The notes beneath the pieces were generated by a model. That model was not told where the DNA came from and made no database searches. It saw only the letters and a program-made list of their open reading frames with translations. The translations under genes and the position numbers were made by a program. A stretch of DNA of 64,000 nucleotides, from the NCBI RefSeq assembly GCF_014876185.1, contig NZ_JADALJ010000001.1, positions 3,391,501-3,455,500 on the forward strand, given 5' to 3'. This DNA is from Rufibacter sp. LB8 (GTDB lineage: Bacteria; Bacteroidota; Bacteroidia; Cytophagales; Hymenobacteraceae). Positions 10,408 to 18,314 of this stretch are shown one piece after another (position 1 is the stretch's first letter; every line of letters begins with the position of its first letter).

Positions 10408-11424
10408 ATGAACCTAAGCAAAGAAGAACTGGCATTACATGATGAAATGGCAGATAAATTACCTGAGTTAATAAAAGAGTATCTCACAAGACCGGATATA
10501 ACCTCTGTCAGTGTTTCAATAAAAATAATTGATGGTCAGTTAACTGATCGACTGAGTTTTACATTTGGGGTAAGGAAAAAGCTTCCACAAGGGCAAGTTG
10601 AGAAGCCCTTGCCTTCCAATATAGATGGCTTTCCAACTGATGTAATTGAGTTTGAGATTCCAAAGTATAGTTTAATGCCATCATTCAGTGAATTGGAGAC
10701 CTCAAGAACTGAGAAAACGGACCCGCTGATAGGCGGTGTCAGCATTTCTCCAGACTATGAGTTAGAAGTAGCAGGGGTGAAAAGTAAGACTCGTGGGACT
10801 TTAGGGGTTATGGTAAATAAAAGCGGAGATGACCGGCCTTATTTGATAACCTGTGCCCACGTTTTAGCTGGAACAAACACCCTGTTAAACTCAGCCGTGT
10901 GTCAGCAGTCAAAGTGGGAAACCGCATTAGATTACTGTCACAACTGTGCTGATCTGAAGGCATATTTCCATGAAAACGTTACTTATGTCCGTGAATCCAA
11001 ATCAATAGAAGCATGGCTTGACTGTGCCGTAGCACGGAAAGGGTGGTTTAGAAATGTAACCATTGGCAAAGTATACGGGGTTGACAAGCCCATTCTAGGC
11101 TTTGTTCCTAGTATAAGGGCTGAATTGATTGGGGAGGAAGTTTGTAAAAGCGGCATAAAAACAGATGTTACAAAAGGTACCATCCAAAGTATAACCTTAA
11201 ATGCCAAGCTGGAGAACTTTGATGGCACTGAGGAAATCGCTAGAAATCTAATTCAGGTGATAGGCAAATCAGGGGATTTTTCCCAATCTGGGGACTCCGG
11301 CTCTGCCGTATTCCTAACTTCCAACTCTTTAATGATTGGTTTGCTTGTGGCTGGGAATAACACAATGAGTGCTGTCACCCCCTCAGATGCAATAATGAGT
11401 AAATGGCCGGAATTGAGTTTTTAG
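10408..11424 (+). CDS. Trypsin-like serine protease
   Basis: A 338-residue protein with the chymotrypsin-fold triad visible: His151 in ITCAHVLAG, Asp205 in WLDCAVAR, and Ser297 in SQSGDSGSAVF. Residues 1-125 form an N-terminal extension with no signal peptide, so the enzyme is probably cytoplasmic, which is unusual for this fold outside defence, chaperone or regulatory proteases. No PDZ domain is seen. Four cysteines lie between the His and Asp blocks (CQQ, YCHNC and nearby). The gene follows the unknown 9601 protein in the same orientation, suggesting a functional pair. Codon use and AT content resemble the accessory DNA around it. Confidence 0.85.
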   Translation: MNLSKEELALHDEMADKLPELIKEYLTRPDITSVSVSIKIIDGQLTDRLSFTFGVRKKLPQGQVEKPLPSNIDGFPTDVIEFEIPKYSLMPSFSELETSRTEKTDPLIGGVSISPDYELEVAGVKSKTRGTLGVMVNKSGDDRPYLITCAHVLAGTNTLLNSAVCQQSKWETALDYCHNCADLKAYFHENVTYVRESKSIEAWLDCAVARKGWFRNVTIGKVYGVDKPILGFVPSIRAELIGEEVCKSGIKTDVTKGTIQSITLNAKLENFDGTEEIARNLIQVIGKSGDFSQSGDSGSAVFLTSNSLMIGLLVAGNNTMSAVTPSDAIMSKWPELSF

Positions 11425-11440
11425 ATTTTCTGGGAATTAC

Positions 11441-11760
11441 CTATTTTTTTAGGGGACTATTAAGGGTGTTTTCAAATACGGCTAGGATGGGGGCACTGGT
11501 ATCTTTGTAAAGTACTGACATGCTGTTATCGGGATACGGGCGGTCCAGTTTGGAAAACACATAGGTAGGGATAAGGCAGCTGCGATTTCCCATAGCAATG
11601 GGCAAGTCCACCAAATGGTAGGAGATGATAATCCTCTTTCCTGGATAAATATTAATCCTTAACCTCCACGTTTGATTTTTGTGCAAAGTTTTCGTTTCCT
11701 TCAATTGCTGCTTTTAAGATTTCAATATTGAACGGAATAAGTCTTAAGCTTTCTGTTTAA
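11441..11760 (-). pseudogene. Frameshifted gene remnant, unknown family
   Basis: Two overlapping frames look like parts of one former protein. The upstream piece (about 11760-11650) reads ILKAAIEGNENFAQKSNVEV to a stop. The downstream piece (to 11441) reads CLIPTYVFSKLDRPYPDNSM, then VLYKDTSAPILAVFE. Neither is a complete gene. It is convergent with the protease gene. Family not recognised. Confidence 0.4.
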
Positions 11761-11944
11761 ATGACATTCCTTCTACATGATCTCTTTTTTTTAGCCAAAC
11801 CGCTAGCACTTTGATAAATGCACCATGTATGTATATTTCTTATACTACTCCCACAGTTAAGCGATTTAAAGTTGCAGGCTTGATGTAAAGCCGCAATTTT
11901 ATAAACCATTTCCGTTATTTTATAAAAACCCATTTAGGTGTCAC

Positions 11945-12274
11945 CTACTTTACTTTCTTTATTTTTTGTTTTGGCAGTGGTAATTCTTTGACTGAAATTC
12001 TGATCAGTTCACTTAGCCAATCCCTGTCCTCAATTTTGGCTCCTATTAAGAAACTCGGTTTTGCCCCCTCATATGGCGAGGCTTCAATGACCTCACCTAT
12101 GAACCTTCGTCCCGAACTGGTTGGTTTTATAAATAACTTATTGTCACAGATCAGTCCGAATAGTTTTCCGTCACAGTAGACACCATATTCGCCAAACATC
12201 TTTTTGGCGGTTATCTCTCCTGCATCTTTGATTTGCCCCAAGACGAAGTATACGAAATTTTTGTCGAATGCCAT
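11945..12274 (-). CDS. TfoX/Sxy N-terminal domain protein
   Basis: A 109-residue protein matching the stand-alone TfoX N-terminal domain: the KKMFGEYGVYCDGKLFGLIC block at residues about 25-45, the NKLFIKPT segment, and ASPYEGAKPSF further on. In proteobacteria the full protein is a competence regulator; the short stand-alone domain is widespread and its role is unknown. The ATG at 12274 is used; a TTG one codon earlier is possible. It appears intact among decayed genes. Confidence 0.85.
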   Translation of the reverse strand: MAFDKNFVYFVLGQIKDAGEITAKKMFGEYGVYCDGKLFGLICDNKLFIKPTSSGRRFIGEVIEASPYEGAKPSFLIGAKIEDRDWLSELIRISVKELPLPKQKIKKVK

Positions 12275-12486
12275 CAATTGGTCATTTGGTATGAAGTGCC
12301 AAGATACGCGATTCTATATCTTTACTGCGCTTGATCTATACTTTATGAATTTGTGTCTCGTTTGTATTTTCTTCCTGAAGGCTAGGTAAACCAATAAGCC
12401 ACCCATTGCGACACCTTGTGCGAATGCGTAAAACCAAGCCGTGCTGCCCATCAGGATAAGCCTTGAATTCAATAATCATCTAACGT

Positions 12487-12810
12487 CTACTTTCTGTTGA
12501 TCCTCTGTTCCAGTGAGAAGAGGGAGCTAAGGAACTGCTCCCCAATATCCTCTATGTCCGTGAACAGCTGTTTCGCGTCATTCACTGTGTCTAAACCCCA
12601 AAGCCTGATGAGTTTTTGCTCTTATAAGTTAACTCGTTTTGGAGATAACCCGATTCCATAACCTCATCCATGTGTAGATTATCAGGTATAGGCGAGTTCG
12701 TTCACCAAGCTTCCAAGCTCAGATAGATAGCAGGTGAAATTCTCAGTATTCGCGTCGCTGCCCAGCCGATAACCCCTCGCCGCGCCCTGAAGAACATGTG
12801 TTTTGAACAG
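12487..12810 (-). pseudogene. Decayed gene, several frame changes
   Basis: Minus-strand protein-like pieces follow one another in different frames. First comes THVLQGAARGYRLGSDANTE with a continuation to VNELAYT and a stop. Next is DEVMESGYLQNELTYK in another frame. Last is KLIRLWGLDTVNDAKQLF, then DIGEQFLSSLFSLEQRINRK, to the stop at 12487. At least two frameshifts separate them. This is one former small gene. Family not recognised. Confidence 0.45.
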
Positions 12811-12829
12811 GCTTGGTTAAAACCTATAT

Positions 12830-13185
12830 TCATGGCTGTTCAAATAAGGTTTCGGGGTCTACGCGTAACCAGCTGCAAGCATCCTCCACAGAGCCGAAAT
12901 ACTGGAATTCGAAGGGGGTCCGGTCTCCGATTGTCTGCAGGATACCCTTTGGGGCTATGCGGTTAAAGACATCGGTCGATTCGACCGTTGCTGGCCACCG
13001 GATATAGGAGAGTTTAAGGAACTCAAAGAACCGAACCGTGTTTATGTGCTCCTGATCGGTAGGGCGGGTAACTTTCATGTTTCGGCTATCACTCAAACCA
13101 AGTTTGACATCCTCCGTGGAAAGTCCAGCATCAGAGAAAGCATCCTGCTTAATTCCTCGCTTGGTGTATAGCCTGGTAGCATACG
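12830..13185 (-). pseudogene. Gene remnant with lost 5' end
   Basis: The frame runs without a stop from about 13185 (TRLYTKRGIKQDAFSDAGLS) through DQEHINTVRFFEFLKLSYI to the stop at 12830, ending FQYFGSVEDACSWLRVDPET. The continuation upstream (KYFEHIKIVYVCY) is in another frame, so the 5' end is frameshifted. An alternative intact reading would use ATG 13096 for an 88-residue protein. The C-terminal (F/Y)xSxEDAxxWL pattern recalls small STAS-like proteins, but this is weak. Confidence 0.4.
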
Positions 13186-13431
13186 TAAACTATCTTGATG
13201 TGCTCGAAATATTTGATGATTACGTCCTCGGAATCTTAAAAAGCCATTGGTGAGTTTAAAAGGTGACGGATAATGGTATAAAGTACATTTTGGCTAGCCA
13301 AAGTGCTAATATTAGTTCCTTTAGAATAAGAATCCCACCCTAAACGGATAATTAAAAGTACTTTTTCTGCGAGATCCAATATTTCCACTGCGGTTTATCG
13401 ATTCGGTCTGCTTATTATAGGTTAATGAATG

Positions 13432-13458
13432 AAAAACCCCCGCGACAGGCGGGGCTTT
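13432..13458 (-). terminator. Intrinsic terminator (minus strand)
   Basis: Read on the minus strand, AGCCCCGCCTGTCGCGGGG is followed by a T-run, just past the stop of the OB-fold pseudogene at 13480. Confidence 0.7.
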
Positions 13459-13479
13459 CTGTCCTCTAATTTTTTTTCG

Positions 13480-13847
13480 CTACTTTGACTCGACTGTGAT
13501 GTCCTCCACCTTCTCGATGATGATTTCCGGCTTGCCTTTGAAGTCGATAAGCTTGCCAGTCACGCACACCTCTTTCCCTGCGAGCAATTCCTCAGGCTTG
13601 GCGCTGAACTTTCCGCGCAGTTCCTTGGGTACCATGATCGTCACCAAGTGGTTGGGAAAGGCCGCGCCCATGTTCAACAATGTCGGCTGTGTCTATGGAG
13701 TTCTCAACAAACTTACCGCCGTAGATCTTACCACAGAATGACCGTCTGGCCTACATGCTTGGTGGCTTCCTGTGGGGTAATCTTAGTTTGGCCGTAGGAG
13801 AGAACTGCCAATAACAGTAATGAGAATGTAAAAGCTAATCGCTTCAT
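13480..13847 (-). pseudogene. Exported OB-fold-like protein, broken by two frameshifts
   Basis: The start at 13847 gives a signal peptide (MKRLAFTFSLLLLAVLSYGQ) and TPQEATKHVGQTVIL, then the frame stops at 13728. In the next frame GKIYGGKFVENSIDT continues, and after a second shift LLNMGAAFPNHLVTIMVPKE and KEVCVTGKLIDFKGKPEI run to the stop at 13480. The pieces join into the layout of the small periplasmic nucleic-acid-binding-like OB proteins of Bacteroidetes. One base appears lost near 13733 and one gained near 13700, so the two shifts compensate. Either a pseudogene or a sequencing error pair; mutation is more likely given the decayed neighbours. Confidence 0.65.
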
Positions 13848-13972
13848 AAATTTGAATATTTTAAACAAATGATTTCTGAGAGACAAAAAATTAACTAGAT
13901 AACCCGTCTTAACATCCAGCAAACAGTACCCTAATCAAAAACCTTTATTTTGAGACAACTCTAGAAAAACAT

Positions 13973-14020
13973 AGGGTTAGATGTATATATTGCCTAAATT
14001 CAATATATACATCTAACCCT
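13973..14020. promoter_or_regulatory. 20-bp perfect inverted repeat upstream of small gene
   Basis: AGGGTTAGATGTATATATTG (13973-13992) is exactly complementary to 14001-14020 around an 8-base loop, and ends 7 bases before the ATG at 14028. It could be a dimeric repressor operator, an RNA hairpin in the leader, or a terminator for upstream transcription. No T-run follows, which argues against a terminator. Confidence 0.6.
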
Positions 14021-14027
14021 TAACAAT

Positions 14028-14174
14028 ATGGAAACTATTCAGGCAATCAAGCCGGGGCCAAAACCCAAGAAACAAGATGGAACACCAGACGAAAGAAGGC
14101 GTGTGACTCCAGAGTCAAAGCCGAAACACCCAGATTTGAGACCACATAAGCACAAGCCGGGTGAATCAAAATAA
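14028..14174 (+). CDS. Small Pro/Lys-rich protein (48 residues)
   Basis: The frame starts METIQAIKPGPKPKKQDG and continues through DERRRVTPESKPKH to end HKPGESK. It is highly charged, proline-rich and probably disordered. I do not recognise a family. It is supported as a gene by its protein-like composition, its position directly behind a perfect inverted repeat, and its own terminator directly downstream. The N-terminal METIQ and the preceding bases resemble the start of the 9601 gene. Confidence 0.5.
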   Translation: METIQAIKPGPKPKKQDGTPDERRRVTPESKPKHPDLRPHKHKPGESK

Positions 14175-14187
14175 CTGTAATCTTTTG

Positions 14188-14220
14188 TAAAGACATTTCT
14201 TATTTAGGGGTGTCTTTATT
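14188..14220 (+). terminator. Terminator of the small gene
   Basis: AAAGACA...TGTCTTT hairpin followed by ATTTTTT, 14 bases after the stop of the 48-residue gene. Confidence 0.6.
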
Positions 14221-14531
14221 TTTTAATACTTTACTATAAATGCCCACCGTACCAGGGCGAGTTTTCCTGTGTCCAGCCAATACTCAGTAATCCGAGGTTA
14301 CCGTTTCCTCATCCATCGCTGACTTCAATGTTCAGCAACGTTCTCCTGCCTCAAGGCACCCAAAATCCTATTTAACAAATGGACTTACTAATAAGTCATG
14401 GTCATCCCCAGGTTCACCTGATACTTAATTGATAAAAATGTTGGGAGCAAGAACGCTTAAAGGGTCCATCAATTTTACTAAATCGGCAAAACAATATATT
14501 TGGTAAAATAATATATACTATAAAAACCTAT

Positions 14532-14930
14532 ATGGGATTCTATTTCAGAAAGAGCGCAAAGGTTGGGCCGTTTCGGCTTAACTTCTCAAAGTCAGGCATC
14601 GGCGTATCTGCCGGGGTAAAAGGGGCAAGGGTAAGCATGGGCCCGAGCGGAACTTTCGTGCATCTGGGGGCTGGCGGCATCTACTATAAGAAGAGGCTGG
14701 GGACCAATACAAAACCCTCCGGCCGTCCCGGTTATGGCAATACCCCGAGGGAGGAGACATCCCCTCAGATAGGGGAACACACTATAACCACACTGAATTT
14801 CGATGGCCTTTCCGACTCCAATTCCCAAGAGTTCATCAAGGAACTTGAATCCAAGGAAGGCAAGGTTTCCTATTTCAAGTGGCTTGGATGGGTTCCTGCC
14901 TTGGTGATCCTGTGGGCAATGTTCTCATAG
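14532..14930 (+). CDS. DUF4236 domain protein (N-terminal part of an interrupted gene?)
   Basis: The first 55 residues are a DUF4236 domain (MGFYFRKSAKVGPFRLNFSK, then SGIGVSAGVKGARVSMGPSG). A polar linker follows, and a hydrophobic helix at about 116-132 (LGWVPALVILWAMFS) runs straight into a TAG stop at 14928-14930. The next frame continues without any shift into an SH3-like domain protein. A membrane protein that ends inside its helix is unusual, so this is probably the first part of a longer protein split by an amber codon. Confidence 0.7.
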   Translation: MGFYFRKSAKVGPFRLNFSKSGIGVSAGVKGARVSMGPSGTFVHLGAGGIYYKKRLGTNTKPSGRPGYGNTPREETSPQIGEHTITTLNFDGLSDSNSQEFIKELESKEGKVSYFKWLGWVPALVILWAMFS

Positions 14931-15917
14931 GTGAACGGGGTGATAAAGAGGGACGAGGTTCCAGGGAGGTTTTTTGAGGTTCAAAAACAGGGGGTGAACA
15001 TCAGAATCGGACCTTCCCCGGAAAGCCCCGCCGTGTTCTACGGCAACCAGGGGGACGCCTTCCTGATAGTTGACAGTACCAATTCCAAATGGACCAAAGT
15101 GGCATTGAAGGGTGATATCGTTAAGGAAGCCTATATATCAAGCGCCCTGGGAGAGAACGTGACCAAGGTGGCAAAAGTGATTGAAACCCGTAGGTTCGAC
15201 GATACTCCCTGGGCAAGGGCCCTTATCTTGCTTTTCACCCTAATATCATTGGGGGCATGGTGTCTCTACATGAGGAAAGTTGACCAAAAGAGACTGACCG
15301 TAGAACTCTATTATGCCATGGATGAACAGTTGGAGGAATTGTACCGAAAGTTCCTCGGCTTCTACGGGGAGTTCTCCCAGTCCAGGAAGATATGGCAGAA
15401 ACTGCACTCCGAGCGGGTGAGCAACGCTAAGTACCATGCCGGGGCCGGTAACCTGGTGCAGCGAAAAAACGTGGGGAAGGTGGAAAAGGACAGCCTTCCC
15501 GCCCGCTTCCTGAAGACGAACGTGGAGATTCCCCATATCTCGCTTAAGAACACAGATATGTTCTTCTTTCCCGAGAGGCTCTTGCTGAGACGGGGTAAGA
15601 ACTTCGCCTCTGTTTTCTACAAAAATCTTGAGGTTGAGGGTTATCCGGTACGTTTCATCGAAGATGAGGGGGTGCCCAGTGATGCAGTGGTCGTAGATCA
15701 AACTTGGAAGTACACAAACAAGAGCGGGGGGGCGGACAAACGCTTTAGGGACAACAGGCAGCTTCCGATCTGCAAATACTCTGAGTATCACTTCAAGTCA
15801 GGGGCTGGCATAAACGAGGTCATTACCACCTCTAAACTTGGTGCTATGGACAACTTCGTTGATTTCATCAAGGTCGTAGGGAATTATCAGCGGAAACTGG
15901 AGTACCAAGAAGCATGA
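14931..15917 (+). CDS. SH3-like domain membrane protein (continuation of the DUF4236 gene)
   Basis: The frame begins at a GTG directly after the TAG of the DUF4236 gene and is in the same frame. Residues 16-75 resemble a bacterial SH3 domain (FEVQKQGVNIRIGPSPESP). A membrane helix lies at about 96-112 (ALILLFTLISLGAWCLY), followed by a cytosolic helical and mixed domain of about 215 residues. There is no independent ribosome site, and the GTG abuts the stop, so either this is the downstream half of one 461-residue protein interrupted by TAG, or it is translated by re-initiation. Function unknown. Confidence 0.65.
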   Translation: MNGVIKRDEVPGRFFEVQKQGVNIRIGPSPESPAVFYGNQGDAFLIVDSTNSKWTKVALKGDIVKEAYISSALGENVTKVAKVIETRRFDDTPWARALILLFTLISLGAWCLYMRKVDQKRLTVELYYAMDEQLEELYRKFLGFYGEFSQSRKIWQKLHSERVSNAKYHAGAGNLVQRKNVGKVEKDSLPARFLKTNVEIPHISLKNTDMFFFPERLLLRRGKNFASVFYKNLEVEGYPVRFIEDEGVPSDAVVVDQTWKYTNKSGGADKRFRDNRQLPICKYSEYHFKSGAGINEVITTSKLGAMDNFVDFIKVVGNYQRKLEYQEA

Positions 15918-16716
15918 TTGCATGGGTTGCGATTCAGCCTTGGCTTTAAATTTAAAGATGTATTGGAGAGTTTGCCTGTCAAAGGTATTCTGGTTTCCAA
16001 CTTAATGAGAATAAGATGAATTAGATTTAGTCTCGATGGTGAATGACGGAATTTTTGCTTTTCTTATATGAAGTCACTGTATGACGCGAAAAGCTTGATG
16101 ATGAACCTTCTGGCCAGCCTTCGCTTTTTTTAACGTTCGCTTTTTTTGCGTGTATTGAGGTTCCTCACGTGTAAACATTATTGGCGGCGTCACCACCACC
16201 ATCCCCAAAGAAAGTGCGCCATGCTACAGGACGCTCTTTCTTTGGTCGGTCTAGATAGGATAATTTGAAACGGCCTGTCTGGGTACACTCCTTTCAGGGA
16301 TAGGGATTACCTCGGTATAGCGGTCTTCACTGAGGCGTGAAACATCCTGGCTCCTCTCCAACGGGCCGCCTTGGCTTTCTATCTACCTAGTTCGGGTCAC
16401 ACGAAGAACGTTGTCATAGACTGTCACTGTGGAGGTTATTGTGGCAATATCGACCACAGTCACATTCCCCTTGACGTAGGCGGGTAGACCTCTCCAGCGA
16501 TCCAAACTTCCTGGTCATGGGAAAGGGACTGAGCGTAAGGCCGTCAGGGGGGAATGCCCGGGCGGACCGTATATGCACCGTTTCCTGAAAGTATGGACAG
16601 CTCTTCGTATAGGGCCGGATATCCCCAAATACAGGCTGTTATCGGTAAACACCTGTTTTGCGAAGCAAAGGGTCGGTTCTATACCCCGTTCCGACGCTTC
16701 ACCCCGAGGAAGCGTG
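15918..16716. other. Gap between DUF4236 locus and conjugation module
   Basis: No intact gene seen. A minus-strand remnant at 16251-16515 is given separately. The rest shows no recognisable gene, and base composition rises towards the GC-rich conjugation module. Confidence 0.45.
16251..16515 (-). pseudogene. Gene remnant with in-frame TAG
   Basis: A minus-strand frame reads LDRWRGLPAYVKGNVTVVDI then ITSTVTVYDNVLRVTRTR, meets a TAG at 16384-16386, and continues in frame as GGPLERSQDVSRLSEDRYTE to a stop at 16251. The protein-like composition on both sides suggests one former gene with a nonsense mutation and a lost start. Family not recognised. Confidence 0.4.
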
Positions 16717-17700
16717 TCAAACTGAGACCGCCAGCCCACTTTCTTCCCCACGGGAGTGGGTTATGCCTTTCTCCATTCTAATTCCTACCTCTGGCTTTTT
16801 CTCAAATTGCTCCCGCTTTTCCTGTTTTCCCTCCGTATTGAAAATGTTGAAATTCTTAAACCGGGGGGACGCCTCCAGGAATACCTGTGTTTCCTGCCCG
16901 TCTTTCATCGTTGTCACAAGGGGTCTTTCCCCCTGCCTGAGCGCCTGAAGCAGGGCCGCTTTGGCGGCAGGATCCTCCATTTCCTTCAAGGCGTACTTTT
17001 CAAGGGCTTTTTCCTGGTCAAACCCGTAGGCGGGGTGATGGTACTGGGCCAATACATGATTGCCGTGCTGGTCTTTGGGTTGGTCAAAGTCAATTCTGGT
17101 CCATGCCTGGTACCGCTGCCCCTCCAGGCTTACAAAATCATCCCTGAAGACGGACCGCCCCTGTAGCAGATTGGAGGCTTGCTCTGCGGTGAACCCTTTC
17201 CCTTTGTCCAGATAGAAAGTATGGGAAACGTCCGGTTTGTAGAAGGTCTGTTTGAAATTCTCTTCCACCAGGGACACTTTTCCGTCCTGCTTGGTGGCAA
17301 GGGTGGTTTTGTCCTTTACATTTCTCCCTACCGCCAACTCATGCGTCCCCTCCAGCTTTTTGAAATGCCGGATGGCCTCCACCGGGCTTTGAAAGGTGAT
17401 GAAGGATGATTTCCTGGCCTGCGGGTCAGAGGAAACCACCATGAACTTCTGGCCCTTTTCCAGTGGGGGGATCTTTGAAAGGGAGGCATCATACTTATTG
17501 AAGAAATAGAAATCGGATTGGTTCGACTTCCTGAAGTGCAACGTGAAATCCACCTGTCCCTTTTCAGTAGGGACGGCATGTCTCAGTTGAAAATCAGGAA
17601 GTTGCAATTGGAGGTTCTTTTCCAGGGCCTCCTGCACGGGAAAACCGAATTTCAAGTCTTCCAATTCTTTTTTCAGGTGTTCTAAATTGCTTTCGTTCAT
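16717..17700 (-). CDS. Conjugative-element protein of unknown function
   Basis: A 327-residue soluble protein of a type common on Bacteroidetes conjugative elements. It contains LKFGFPVQEALEKNLQLQLP near the start and the block TAEQASNLLQGRSVFRDDF near residue 180, reminiscent of DUF3945-type proteins; this assignment is weak. The start at 17700 (MNESNLEHL) is chosen because the longer frame would overlap the upstream TraN gene, which ends at 17747. It occupies the place where TraO would be expected. Confidence 0.7.
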   Translation of the reverse strand: MNESNLEHLKKELEDLKFGFPVQEALEKNLQLQLPDFQLRHAVPTEKGQVDFTLHFRKSNQSDFYFFNKYDASLSKIPPLEKGQKFMVVSSDPQARKSSFITFQSPVEAIRHFKKLEGTHELAVGRNVKDKTTLATKQDGKVSLVEENFKQTFYKPDVSHTFYLDKGKGFTAEQASNLLQGRSVFRDDFVSLEGQRYQAWTRIDFDQPKDQHGNHVLAQYHHPAYGFDQEKALEKYALKEMEDPAAKAALLQALRQGERPLVTTMKDGQETQVFLEASPRFKNFNIFNTEGKQEKREQFEKKPEVGIRMEKGITHSRGEESGLAVSV

Positions 17701-17746
17701 GTCCGGAAATATTAAAGTGAAAATTTTATAGGGTACAGCATAGCCA

Positions 17747-18253
17747 TCACCATAGCGGACGGGCATTTTCAATTGCCCTGTGGGTAACTTCAAGGGTCAC
17801 ATGGCGGGTACCGGCTTTTTCGAAAATCTCCACCACTAGCTTTCTTCCATCTGTCAGCGTAAGCTTGGGAAGGGCCAGCACAGTGGTCTGTTTTCCTCCT
17901 GTTGGAATTCCCCGCAGAGGAAGGTTGTGTGTGTACAGGGGGAGAATCTCCACCTCCTGGCGTACCGACCGCTTCACCGGGCGGCTGTCCTTTGTGTAAA
18001 GACGGAGAAAGTCAACCTCAAAACTTAAGACGGAGCCGTTCTTAAACCCTATGGGGATTAAAATGGTATCCCCGGAGGTATGGATCCGGTGCAAGGATAC
18101 CTTGACCGATCCGCATCGGGTGGTGGAGACAGCGGGCAGGCCGGCTGCCGCCACCGCCGCGCATTTTCGTGCCAGGGAGCCTAATTGGCCGGAAGTGGAA
18201 TACCATGGTCGTGGGTGGAGTACCATAAGCAAGCAGAGAACAAGGATTTTCAT
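17747..18253 (-). CDS. traN: TraN (DUF4138), shortened
   Basis: A 168-residue protein that matches only the C-terminal part of conjugative transposon TraN: residues 75-168 contain SFEVDFLRLYTKDSRPVKRS, QEVEILPLYTHN and GRKLVVEIFEKAGTRH. Typical TraN is near 300 residues, with an N-terminal domain after the signal peptide. Here about 50 unrelated residues follow a hydrophobic start (MKILVLCLLMVLH), so roughly 120 residues are missing. TraN is a periplasmic or outer-membrane transfer-pore component. It is probably a deletion derivative or a minimal variant of the family. Confidence 0.75.
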   Translation of the reverse strand: MKILVLCLLMVLHPRPWYSTSGQLGSLARKCAAVAAAGLPAVSTTRCGSVKVSLHRIHTSGDTILIPIGFKNGSVLSFEVDFLRLYTKDSRPVKRSVRQEVEILPLYTHNLPLRGIPTGGKQTTVLALPKLTLTDGRKLVVEIFEKAGTRHVTLEVTHRAIENARPLW

Positions 18254-18314
18254 AGGTCAGAGAATTTAAAAGTTGAAGAAATGTGACACGAGCTATGGTC
18301 TGGGATTCCCCATT

